DNA from: Galeruca laticollis
Lineage: Eukaryota > Arthropoda > Insecta > Coleoptera > Chrysomelidae
Length of the DNA stretch: 64,000 nucleotides
NCBI GenBank assembly: GCA_963921935.1
Contig: OY998180.1
Span: forward strand, 82,209,139 to 82,273,138
Direction of reading: 5' to 3'
Under the pieces are notes generated by a model, which did not search any database, was not told the origin of the DNA, and was given only the letters and a program-made list of their open reading frames with translations. Positions 34,548 through 45,145 of the stretch are shown here, in pieces. Both the position numbers and the translations under genes were made by a program. The first letter of the stretch is position 1. Each line of letters starts with the position of its first letter.

Positions 34548-35891
34548 ACTCGGAAAGTGCGCCGTTGCCGGTCTAGATCGGAAAATTGACTGCTCGGTAA
34601 AGTGGCAGAACTGCTCGGTAAAGTACCTACCTTCCCGAGTTCCTATGTCAAAATGTTCATTAAAGACAAAATACCAGCATCTAGCCAGAGAGAATTTTCG
34701 AAGGGTATGATAAATATTACAGTTGCCATGACAATACCGTAGCCATCTGTCAGTAGTTGTTTTTGACGTTTTGATGCACGTTGTGTATTATTATAAGTTT
34801 CTAAACCATTTAAAAGTGAGTAGTGATGAAAGTGACATGGAAAACGTTCCTTTCGAAATTAAAGAAGCGGCAGCTGCCGCCACTAATGCATTATTACGAA
34901 CAAAATCCAAGGAAAGTTATGAAAAAGCCTATGAATTTTTCGAAAAACGGTACGAAGAAAGAAAAATAAAGGTAGTAAATGAAGATGTTTTGTTAGCATA
35001 TTTCGCTATAAAATCAAACACACTTAAATCATCAATTGTATGGAGTTTGTATTCAATGCTCAATACAATGTTAATGAGCAAGAAGGACATTGAGAAAGTA
35101 AACTTCCGATGTTATTAACTTTTTTTAAAGAAAACATATGTGGGATATAAAGCGAAGAAGTCCAAAGTTTTTAGTGAACAAGAAGTAAATACATTTTTGA
35201 CAGAAGCCTCAAGTCATGAGTATCTCGCTATTAAGGTATTTTCAATAATTTTTAGTGGCTGCATTTAAAATTTTGACATTGGCTTGACCGGCGCATGTCG
35301 CCGTGATGAATTAATAAAAATGGCCGTTGATAACGTGCAAGATAAAGATAATATGCTAATAATAAACATTCCTAACACAAAAACAAACATACAGAGGACA
35401 TTTCTCGTTGTCAACAAATTCCATTCAGAATTATATAGAACATATTTAGCCCTACGTCCAAATCATTGGCCATTGTTTCCTCAGGATTTCAGCTACATTA
35501 CTGATTGATACAGGTGGAAGTTTAACAAGTTTGAAACGCCACGGAGGATGGGAATATTCGACTGTGGCAGAAAGTTACATCGAAGATTCAATTCAGAACA
35601 AATTAAAAACAGCTAAAAAAATTCTTAACGTAGAAAATAAACAAAACTAACCTGGAATATCGAGAATCGAATCCAATATTATTGATAACAGAAATATTAT
35701 GATTCCTAAATTAACTGGAACATCAACGTTTAATAATTGTACTTTACATAACTGCACATTCAACATAAATATTAATAATAAATGAGTTAAATTTTGTTAT
35801 AAATTTTGAGCAATAAATATTCTGTTCCTATATTATTGTCAAATTATTGGTGGCTGCACAAAAAATATTGTACGCGCCACACTCGGAAAGT
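34548..35891 (+). mobile_element. Crypton-like element flanked by 11-bp direct repeats
   Basis: An identical ACTCGGAAAGT lies at 34548-34558 and 35881-35891, bracketing a tyrosine-recombinase reading frame. No inverted or long terminal repeats are seen, as expected for Cryptons, which insert by recombinase-mediated circle integration and leave short direct repeats. The left part has two copies of CTGCTCGGTAAAGT (about 34592 and 34612). The element is only 1.34 kb and its recombinase is broken. Confidence 0.6.
34771..35660 (+). pseudogene. Tyrosine recombinase (Crypton-like), frameshifted
   Basis: N-terminal core-binding part (34771-35118): MENVPFEIKEAAAAATNALL, SKESYEKAYEFFEKRYEERK, VLLAYFAIKSNTLKSSIVWS. 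The catalytic part (35284-35508) begins TGACRRDELIKMAVDNVQDK, giving the first catalytic Arg, then NIPNTKTNIQRTFLV. After a deletion or frameshift at about 35500 it resumes as LLIDTGGSLTSLKRHGGW and STVAESYIEDSIQNK (35500-35590), giving the HGGW box and the putative nucleophile Tyr. The central HxxR box is not visible. A stop lies at 35118. The family call is good; Crypton membership is inferred from the domain type and the absence of terminal repeats. Confidence 0.7.
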
Positions 35892-36024
35892 CTACTTAGT
35901 ATCAATTTGCGAGCTTGACACTTAAATAACTATTCCATATGCACATTCGTAACAGTAGCTGCGTTTTAGTCCTGAATGAAAGTCCATTATTTTAATCAAA
36001 AGGTTTGACATCTTAATTTGTTCA

Positions 36025-36432
36025 TCAACAGAGAATGTATTTTGGGTTTCTATTACATACAAAAAGTTTATAACATAACTTAGCTCGAATCCTGTAAATT
36101 TTTCTATTTACACCCTCGTTCATAATAGTACCTACATAAATTACTGCCAGTTCGCTTTGATTTATGGCAAGTGAGGTTAACAAATCTTTACAAGATTGAC
36201 TATCGCAGAAACCACTTGCGAGTATTTGAACCACCGAATCAAATCCATAAGTGTTGGATAGTGTAATATAGCATTTATTGGTTTTTATAGGTGTGAGGCC
36301 TTCTAGGTTGCAGTTTCGCATTATTTCAACCCTCCAGTACTCTTTTGTTAAAAAAGTCAGTCGATAAAAACTCTGCAGGTTCCAAGTAGGTTCTTTTTCT
36401 CTTCTTAGATGCCATATTTTTCTAATTTTCAA
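36025..36432 (-). CDS. Unrecognised 135-codon ORF
   Basis: Open minus frame whose middle reads YITLSNTYGFDSVVQILASG then FCDSQSCKDLLTSLAINQSE. The NTxGFDS pattern with following Cys residues looks like a constrained protein rather than chance, and resembles hypothetical proteins I associate with insect repeats, but I cannot assign a domain. The N-terminus is Lys/Arg-rich. On the minus strand it lies upstream of the Crypton-like element and of the small ORF at 34347-34541, so all three could be one coding region interrupted by that element. Confidence 0.35.
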   Translation of the reverse strand: MKIRKIWHLRREKEPTWNLQSFYRLTFLTKEYWRVEIMRNCNLEGLTPIKTNKCYITLSNTYGFDSVVQILASGFCDSQSCKDLLTSLAINQSELAVIYVGTIMNEGVNRKIYRIRAKLCYKLFVCNRNPKYILC

Positions 36433-37139
36433 CCTGATTTTACTCCATGTATTTTTTTATGAAATTTTCATTAGGGGGGGGGGGAAGTCAACTTCACTTT
36501 AAATAATGTGCTAAGGTCTATCCCAATGGAGTTGATAGCATGGATCGGGGGTTCGGACCATAGGCGCGACGGAACTACACAGAAAAAAAGAAAGTATTGA
36601 ATCAAAAAAATATATTTTAGTCAAACAAATTTGTTCTTTCAATATGGCGTAATAAACCTATCATTTGAAAGAAAACACTAGTTTATTTGGATTCCAATAC
36701 CAATATTTGTTTGATACAAAATAATATCAGATGATGTCAATTGTTATATTTCGTCCATTCAATTCTTCGGGTTAATTTGATGCAAGAATAATTTCACTCT
36801 CATCTGAGAATGTATTCGACTATCGAAGCAAATAAACAATTTTGTATATTCAAGAATATTAAATACTCAAATGAAACAAATATTTGAATTTTAGAATACA
36901 TATTGTTTGGTTAAATACCAGACTGTTAAAATGAAAAAAATATTGTTGATTTTGTTCAAATATTCATTTAATTTCCGTTGTATTGAATCAAGATCATCGC
37001 TATTTGAAACAAATGTATAATAAGGAATTGATTTAAAATTATACTTGAATGATGAGTGTGAGTTACTCAAGTGAAAAAATATTTTTTTAATTGCAAAAAT
37101 ATATTGTTTGGTTCAAAAGCATGCCCCCTGGAATGAAGA
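36433..37139. other. Non-coding, G-run and AT-rich tract
   Basis: A run of 12 G lies at about 36474-36485, followed by a sequence with many variants of TTGAAACAAATATT and its complement in both orientations (about 36590-37110), suggesting a decayed palindromic MITE. No ORF. Confidence 0.4.
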
Positions 37140-38282
37140 AATAGTTATTTGTAAAACAAGTGTCACACTCGTTTTGTAGTACGAGTACTACAGAAAGTCA
37201 TTGTGACACAAGTTTTCACAACATTTTTTATAATTCGCATTTATTTGATTTTTTAAGTGAAATAGAATTACATTTAATCCCTGTTGTTAAACTAGGAGGA
37301 GTGGTTTGAATTTGAGTTGGCAATTCTGTAGACTCCTGATTGGTCAGATCACAGATGGTTTTATTTAGCACATTTGACTTTTGACATTTATCACCGAATA
37401 ATTGTGTAAATTGGAAACCAACTTTCATTTAAGCAGACAGAGAGTGATTGTTTGTTTAAAAAAGAGCTTCTTCGTATATGCTTGCGATCTATTTATATAA
37501 TATCATGAACAGAATTATTTCTATAATACACCCTCACGTAGATATCTGGTAATTTATCCCAAAAGATGAACGTTATGTATTCCTTATATATTGATCCTAT
37601 ACAATATAAAAATAAACAATTGACAAATCATTAATTTATTAATATTTTTAATATATAATTTGTTGAAATTTACCTTTAAGACCATTTAATATAATAATTT
37701 GCTAGCTAGAACAACGCTAGACCATTCTATGATTTATTTCAAGGTTAAAGTCAAATGTCAAATAAAAAAATATATACCATACAATAACCAACTGCATGAC
37801 ACTAAAAATTACTAAAAGAGTGTTCAAAAGACTTCATTGTGACACTGTAAACAATGTTATAATGGAGTCTCTTTTATACGCGAATCATAAAAAATATTTT
37901 TTTATAATTCGCGTATAAAAGAGACTTCATTATAACATTGTTTACAGTGTTACAATGAAGCTCTTTGAACACTGTTTTAGTAATTTTTAGTGTACAGTTG
38001 GTTATTGTATTTAGTTACATTTTTATTTGACATTTGATTTTAACCTTGACACAAATTATAAATAAAATGATCTAGCGTTGTTCTAGCTAGCAAATTATTA
38101 TATTGAAAGTTCTTAAAGGTAATTTAGAATGATTTATATATCAAAAATATGATTGAATAAAGTACGCTAACGTTTATTTATCAATGATTTGTCAATTGTT
38201 TATTTTTATATTGTATAAGATCAATATATAGGTATACATAACGTTCGATTTTTGGAATAAATTACCAGATATCTTTGTGAAG

Positions 38283-38284
<2 letters not shown>

Positions 38285-38357
<73 letters not shown>
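38285..38357 (-). repeat. (GT)n tail of the LINE
   Basis: About 36 GT units at the 3' end of the minus-strand LINE, read as (AC)n in element sense. It begins exactly at the target duplication, so it is the LINE tail rather than an independent microsatellite. Confidence 0.85.
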
Positions 38358-38360
<3 letters not shown>

Positions 38361-38420
38361 TTTTGGCCGTAGAAAACTCAGTTCTTAGCCACAAAAGTTA
38401 TTTAATCTTAATGTTCAACT

Positions 38421-39383
38421 TTATATTGAAATTTTTGCGCTTTTAAATAGCTCAACTAAGGCGTCTAAAATAGGTTTTTCGTTTAAACTTAATAGGTGAG
38501 TTAAATTTGTCGGTAAAGAAATATTGTGATTATTGAGAAAATTTAGAAATATATTTATTTGATATTGGTGATTTCTACAGGAAAAAATTAAATGGTTAAG
38601 ATAAGCTATTGAACTATTGTCACATGAACATATAGAAGAGCCTATAATTCCTATTTTAGCAAGGTCATGCCATACACTATTCCAACTGTGAGTGATTTGT
38701 CTTTTAAGTGACGGCAATAGGTCAAGTGTGTTATAAAAATCAGAAAACTTGTTTTCCAAAACTGCCTTTTTGGCAAGGCTATCTACAATTTCATTTCCTT
38801 TAATGCCAGCATGTCCTTTTACCCAGATGAACGTTATTTTGGTATCAGAATTACTTAATAGGTATAGATAGTTTTTAATATTCCATAAAAGGGAATTTTT
38901 TACCTGATTATATAATTTTTTAGTTTCTATAGTTTCCAATGCTGCTTTTGAATCGGTTATGACAAGACTATTGCCAATTTTGTTCTGAAATATATAAGTG
39001 AGGGATTGCCATATTGCATACATCTCCGCTGTGTAAATTGAACATGTTGTATCGTGTAAACGCATTTTAACAGAAAAACATTTATTCGAATGATAAAAGG
39101 CACATCCAGTTCCATTATTGGTTTTTGAGCCATCCGTGTGAAGAGTTGAATAATTTGTATAGTTTGAAACAATAGATATCATAATGTTTTTGTTAACTAT
39201 GTCTGAAAGTGAATATAAGGGGAATATGATGTTAGGTTCAAACATACATGAGTTATAGCTGAATCTAAACATTGGATATTTGTCGATACTATGAATTAAC
39301 TTCTGAAATTTATTAGTAAAAATCAAAGCATCGACCAAAGGTGCTTTTTTTTCTTCTTCTTCCAATATTTGTTTGTTAAACAT
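38421..39383 (-). pseudogene. LINE ORF2, C-terminal RNase H domain
   Basis: A 320-codon frame. RNase H residues are visible in order: Asp in LHTDGSKTNNGTGCAFY (about residue 83), Glu in IYTAEMYAIWQSL (about 120), Asp in LVITDSKAALETI (about 145), and His/Asp in FIWVKGHAGIKGNEIVDSLA (about 190-205). A C-terminal Cys/His segment (CSCDN...HLIFSC) follows, typical of I elements. RNase H removes template RNA during target-primed synthesis. The domain itself is intact; it is separated from RT by a frame change at 39323-39383. Confidence 0.88.
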
Positions 39384-40549
39384 TGTGTTGTAAGATTAGC
39401 AAGATTATTGAGATTATTGCAGCAACCTTTTTCTCTAATTTTGATTAAATATTTATTTGCCAGATATTCGCGTCTAATTGCTAATGGAGGTTCAAGAGAT
39501 TCAACTAAGATTGCATCAGTTGGGGATGATCTCATTGCTTTTATACATATCCATAGAGCTTCAAATTGAATGCGATCTACAATTTGTATATCATTTGTTT
39601 TGCTAGCAGAACCGTACAAAGTCGATCCATAATCCAGAATTGAGCGGATGTATGATCTATAAAACATTAATGAAATGGCCGCACAAATACCAAACTTGAA
39701 CCTAGAAACACATCTTAACATGTTTATCCCTTTTTCACATCTACATTTGATATACTCAATATGTTTCGTCCACAACAACTTACTATCCAGAAATATGCCT
39801 AGGTATTTATAATTATTCACCACTGGAATTGGAAGTTCAGAGAGAAGCACTGTTGCGGGTGGCTGATATCGATGTCTCGTGAACAAAAGAACAGCGCATT
39901 TTTCAGGCGATATGTTAAAACCTAAGTCATGTAAGGATTGTCTAATAGTATTCATCATGTTCTCGAGAACACACAAGCACTCTTGGTGTGAATTTTGGAT
40001 CGTGTAATAGGCAAAATAATCAGCATACTGAACTTTATAACAAGAATCATCTCCTATCTGATGTAATTCTGTTGTTTATAAATTAAAAAGAAAAGGGCTC
40101 AAAACAGATCCTTGCGGTAGACCTTGAGACAATACCCTCGGACCATGAAGTTCATTCTTATGATCTCTGAGATTTGTGTACAGATTAAAAATATTGGTCG
40201 CCACTTTAGTACCAAAACCGAATTCTATAAGTTTTTTTGTTAGTATGTTTAAATCTACAGCATCATAGGCGCCTTTTATGTCGATAAATAGACAAGCAAG
40301 ATATTTGTTTTCAGAAAAACTTACTTGTACGTGATTAACTAATTGTGTTGTAGCATCTATTGTGCCGTAACCCTTACGATACCCATATTGTGTTGCCGGA
40401 AGAAGTTGATTGTTTTCTGTAAACCATGCTAATCGCGCTTTGATCATTTGCTCAAACGTTTTTATAATGGTGGAAAATAAAGAAATTGGCCGAAATGATG
40501 TCGCAATAGAGCTATCCTTAAAAGGTTTGGGTAATAAGGTAATAATCAT
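39323..40549 (-). pseudogene. LINE ORF2, reverse transcriptase
   Basis: The frame 40076-40549 carries RT motifs SFRPISLFSTIIKTFEQMI, QYGYRKGYGTIDATTQL, the first Asp in CLFIDIKGAYDAV, and GLPQGSVLSPFLFNL. An in-frame stop at 40076 is followed by VQYADYFAYYT (about 40010), where the catalytic YADD has become YADY. The frame 39323-39976 continues with the thumb: LGFNISPEKCAVLLFTRHRY, KYLGIFLDSKLLWTKHI. The stop, the lost catalytic Asp and a frameshift each abolish activity. Confidence 0.85.
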
Positions 40550-41120
40550 TTCGTAACCACCAGCCGTTGAAAATTTCTAAAAGATTTGTTTTTGCTATTT
40601 TGGGAAGGTTTTCTATCATTTTATATGTTAAATTGTCAGCGTGAAATAATTTTTGCATATTAAATGGAATTTCTAAATGTGGATTTGTTTTTAAGATGTG
40701 TTATATATGATGTATCAAGTTCGAGTTTATTTTGGACAGTTGCTAGACAATATAAATCAAAAATTTCTTCAAGCAATTGTGGTGGTAGAGGAGTACGATT
40801 ATTCTGCAAATGTTTCTTTGAAATTCTTTTTATGAAACTCCAAATTTTAGTTTGGGGAGTATTCCTATTAATAGAATTTACAAAGGAGACCCAGCTATCT
40901 TGATTAGCTTTTTTAAAAGTTAATTTGGCAATTGCTACAATTCTTTAATAATTAATAAAATTTTGGAAATTAGATATTCTCTTATACTCTTGAAGAGCTT
41001 GTTTCCTTTTTTCTACTGCTTCTGTACATTCTATGTTCCACCAAATAGGTTTTTTAGTACTTGGAATAAAAGGTTTTTTGATAAGCATAGACAAATCTGC
41101 GGCATTTGACATGGCTGTAA

Positions 41121-41910
41121 TTAAAAGTCAGCTTTTTCTGAGAGATTAGTATTAGTATCATTTTCAGTTAATATTTGGTCAATATAGTCCTGATATGTTA
41201 TCCAATTTGCTCTCGAGTCATTCCATCTATTAGAAGTTAAAATGTTTGCGCGATTACCTGACAAATGGAGAGAAATGCGTATTATAAAATGATCAGAACC
41301 TAGAGTTTCTTCCATAATTTGCCAAACTAGATGGGAAACCAGGTTAGGAGTAGCAAAAGTAAGATCAACCCTACAAAAATTTTCATTAGGGTTGTGTATT
41401 CGAGTTGGTTTACCATTATTGACACAGATTAAATTGTAGTGATCTAAAGCATCTATAAGTCTTTTACCTTGTACATCATCCTTGTGGGATCCCCATAAAT
41501 TATGGTGACAATTAAAAGCACCACAGATAATAACCTTATCTGTAAATGGTGAGAAAATATTTATCCAGTCATTGACATTAACAGTATTTGCGTTTGGTGG
41601 TTTATATATGTCTACTAAGGTAATTTTCAAGTCACTGATTTCTATTGCACAAATTTCTATGCTAGCGTCAAAATTTTTTATTATTTCAATTTCACTAAAG
41701 TTAATATCTTTTTTGACATAAATGCAACACCTCCGTAACCATCATCCCTTTTTTTGTATGGGATAATAACCTCGAAGAGAAAAAATATCTTCCTTTTTAG
41801 TTTGTAACTCTTGTAGTATTAAAATATCGAATGAATAGCTTTCTAAAAATTGTAATAAGTTGTTTTTTTATTAGTAATTGAACGATAATTCCATTGAAAC
41901 AAATGTAATT
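41121..41910 (-). pseudogene. LINE ORF2, apurinic-type endonuclease
   Basis: The main frame 41121-41630 contains TLVDIYKPPNANTVN, CGAFNCHHNLWGS (GDFNAHH box, Asp replaced by Ala), CRVDLTFATPNLVSH and ETLGSDHFIIRISL, the end boxes of an APE-type nuclease. The N-terminal part (41640-41910) is broken by frameshifts but still reads GYGGVAFM-like segments and FSEIEIIKNFDASIEICAIE. The enzyme would nick the target for reverse transcription; the GDF box change and frameshifts predict loss of function. The stretch 40550-41120 is degenerate inter-domain sequence. Confidence 0.8.
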
Positions 41911-42079
41911 CATCAAAAGTCCTCATCATATATACTCTCTAAATCACTGACTGGATTATTTATAATTGAGCTAAATTTATTTCTAATACTATTATGGATT
42001 TCTTCTAAATTTTTGTATTTACTTTGAAAATATGTAGGATCAGTAAGTGCTTTAGTTATTAACGAATTAATTTCAAATA

Positions 42080-43203
42080 TTATTTTTTCTTTATGAGCCA
42101 TGAAATCATCACGGTGAGGGTTTGGAATGACAGGTTGTGTTTGTAGGCGTGGTGGAACTTTTTTTGTAGTTTGAGATACTCTAATAGGAGATACACTTTT
42201 ACGTTTAGTCGGTTGTGTCCGGGGTTTTTGGGTGAGTGAGTAGCAACATGTGAGTCTTTTGGGCTAGGTGTTAATTCTGGAAGATTATTAAGTACCGAAA
42301 ATCTATTACTGGTGGTAATTTTAGCATAAGATCGATTATTAACTATTTTTTCCGCTTCCTTAAATGAGATATTATGGTATGCCATTGTTTTTTTTATATT
42401 AGATTGAAACTTATATGTGGATCAATTTTTATTTATTACATTATGATCAAACTTTTCACAGTAAATACAATATTCATGATTAATATTACAATTATGATTT
42501 TCTTCCATTTTATCACCACATTTTCTACACTTCTCAACTCCTTTGCATAATTTTGTTGTATGTCCGTATCTCATGCATTTGAAACATTGGACAACCGGAT
42601 ATATATACGGTTCAACCTCAAAATTACATAAATTAATTTGTACTCTAGATGGGAGGTTACTGCCAAGAAATTATACAATTATCATTTGTCTTGGTAGTAT
42701 TTTTGTTGTACCATCTGAATTTTTAAATTTCCTCATCATTCTTTTTACACTCATAACCTTTTTATCCGATTTAATATTGTTAACCAAATAAGTCTCATCA
42801 AAAAATATATCTACCATTCTTATAACTCCTTTTTTTGGGTGAAAAATGTAGGTACCTAAGCTATAAGATCATGTTTGATAATTACTTCATGATTAATTAA
42901 ACTATTTGCAATAGAATATGTTTTAAAAATTACTTTAACTCGATTTCTTCCTACTGATATAATATCTCATACGTTTTCCTTAAATTCATTAATTTGAAAA
43001 AGGCAATCAATACGAATGGGAAATAATCTACCTAACTGCTTATTTTTATGTTCAACATATACAAAATAAGGACCGTTATCAGTCGATCGGTATTTATTAT
43101 TTATATCATAAACTGCTAAATGATCACTAGACGTACCTGTTTTTTTGTTGCTGTCACTGTTTTTTTCAGGAGACCCCCCGGGGTCTCCTGAATCATAATC
43201 CAT
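42080..43203 (-). pseudogene. LINE ORF1, RNA-binding protein with CCHC knuckles
   Basis: Starts at a Met at 43203 (MDYDSGDPGGSPEKNSDSNK), then GPYFVYVEHKNKQLGRLFPI. After a stop at 42967 and several frameshifts it reads ILPRQMIIV..., FEVEPYIYPVVQCFKCMRYG and three knuckles: CFKCMRYGHTTKLC, CRKCGDKMEENHNC, and CIYCEKFDHN (42420-42590). It ends with a polar tail (42080-42385). ORF1 of this type coats the element RNA. Confidence 0.8.
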
Positions 43204-43804
43204 TTTGTTACCAACTGTTTTCTTTCTGTGTTGTACCTAAACTAAAATTAATATTATTCAAAATTCTCAAATAGTTTCTACTTAAATAAATAACTTAGCA
43301 CTCAATTCGTGGACGATGTGTACACTGTCACTGCATGAATTGAACTGTTTGTGAAGATGTATTACAGAAATAATTCTGTTCATGATATAATATAAATAGA
43401 CCGCATGATCATATACGAAGGAGCTCTTATTTAAACAAATAATTATTCTCTGTTTGCTTAAATGATAGTTTGTTTACAAGTTACACAATTATTCGGTCAT
43501 AATATGTCAAAAGTCAGAAGTGCTGAATAAAACCATCTGTGATCTGCCAATCAGGAATCTACAGAATTGCCAACTTAAATTCAAACCACTCCTCCTAGTT
43601 TTAAAACAGGGATTATATGTAATTCTATTTTATGTAAAAGATTAAATAAATGCGAATTATAAGAAATATTGTGTAAAACTTGTGCCACGATGACTTTCCG
43701 TAGTACTCGTGATTTGCGCAACGAACCGCGAAGCGGTGAGTTGCGCAAACTTCACTCGTACTACAAAACGAGTCATTGTGACACTTGTTTTACAAATAAC
43801 TATT

Positions 43805-44129
43805 GTGATATTGTTTCAATTCTTCAAAACGTATAACTAAAATATCTCGGTAAATATCTTCACATGCTACTGCCTATTGATGTTCCCAAATTTCAGTAGT
43901 TTGTGATTTCATTATACATGACAAAAGATGGAAATACAGTAGAATGTTTCATTTGGTATTATCTATATAAGTTTTTCCAGGAATATAGAAAGCTTTACAG
44001 AATCTCCCGCAGTTATTTTGTTATACTATATTCAAACATTACTTTTTTTCTGCGTACCTGCCCCGTAACCTATACAGATACAACCCAATTTCCTATTATA
44101 GAAGAAGGGTTTTTTTGTTTTTGTTACTT
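43805..44129. other. No recognisable gene
   Basis: Short AT-rich flank between the FB3 right end and the right copy of the C-run repeat. Confidence 0.4.
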
Positions 44130-45145
44130 ATTTTTGGAGAATTTATTTCAATAAAACGGTTATAACTGTTTATTTTATATACCAAGTTGTTTGTTTATTC
44201 CACTTATTGGCAACTTTAGGTACGGCGTCATTATGAACTGCGAGAATAATGTACATATACAAACACATACAACATGAGATCCTCCCCAACATACGATTTG
44301 AATTTTTTTGGATATTCTTTAGATGGTTCAATTGAATAACTTCAAGAGAGATGAAACCCCTAGACACCAGCATGGTTTGCAAGGTATACTGAGGCGGTGT
44401 TTATGAGTCGAAATTCTATTTTCTAACATTTTATAGTATTTCACCGAAGCAGTGCGAAAGACCACGTTACGCGCATATTTGGTTTACAACCTTTTTCCTG
44501 GTAGCATACGAAAACTACTCAAATTATTTTTTATCAACAACCGATGAATAGACACTTTCTGACCTTTCGTTAACTTACCGGTCTTTTTTTCATTAATATT
44601 TCCCATAATTTTGGTAATTTTTCAATTTATTTGGCTTTGGAAGAGGACTACACTTTTTATATTTGGAGGAAGGGAAGATTTTGTTTTCATTGTTGATGCA
44701 TAATTATACATACTATGTATAATGAGGCTTAACTAATTAGGTAGAGAAGAGATTTTGTTTTTGTTGGTGGTGCACAGGAGTGCATTTGAAGTGGATTCCG
44801 ATACCATTTATTTTTTTTGAAAATTATCACTGGGGGGCAACTTTACTTTATACAATCAAGTTTAACTAAGTAGGGGTGCGAAAGCTTTTTTTGATAGATC
44901 ATTATGGTGCATTACAAGCGCTCAATGGTGTAAAGTACAAAACTTGAAAATTCGATTTGGGGGGAGGGGCTAGCATTTGTTTGCCACCCCCTTTCCCTCC
45001 CACAACCAAAAAGACAAACAGCTGTAGTCTCTCGGGGAACGTGGTGCAAAGAAAAACATTCATTGAGCATATTGGTGCATTAAGAGTGCATAACGGACAA
45101 AAATGATTTTGTTGAAAATATATATTGGGGGGGGGGGGCTACTTA
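44130..45145 (-). repeat. C-run repeat, right inverted copy
   Basis: Reverse complement of the repeat at 31400-32562. Matching landmarks in reverse order are TTATTTCAATAAAACGGTTATAAC (about 44145), CAACATGAGATCCTCCCC, GAGAGATGAAACCCCTAG, GTAGCATACGAAAACTACTC, GGGGCAACTTTACTTTATA, CTCTCGGGGAAC and a terminal run of 12 G (about 45127). It lacks some of the tandem units of the left copy. Confidence 0.75.

Larger units (their letters stand above)
38287..43347 (-). mobile_element. I-type (RNase H-bearing) LINE, near full length, degenerate
   Basis: A 5.06-kb non-LTR retrotransposon flanked by the 13-bp duplication TTTGTGAAGATGT (38274-38286 and 43348-43360). Order on the minus strand: ORF1 with CCHC knuckles, apurinic-type endonuclease, RT, RNase H, 3' tail (AC)n. 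This is the I-clade layout. Stops and frameshifts occur in both ORFs and the RT box reads YADY instead of YADD, so it is dead. The precise ends place its insertion after the FB3 foldback had formed. Confidence 0.88.
37140..43804. mobile_element. Foldback element FB3, interrupted by a LINE
   Basis: If the LINE (38287-43347) and one 13-bp duplication are removed, the sequence left of 37897 pairs with the sequence right of it over about 0.75-0.8 kb per arm. Outer ends are AATAGTTATTTGTAAAACAAG (37140) and its complement ending at 43804. Shared inner landmarks are CATGAACAGAATTATTTCT, ATATCTGGTAATTTAT, TTGCTAGCTAGAACAACGCT, and the centre around CGCGAAT..ATTCGCG at 37880-37918. Each outer end carries a hairpin (37160-37209 and 43682-43784); the right one holds a GC-rich TTGCGCAAC...GTTGCGCAA stem. 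It is non-coding and so non-autonomous. Confidence 0.8.
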
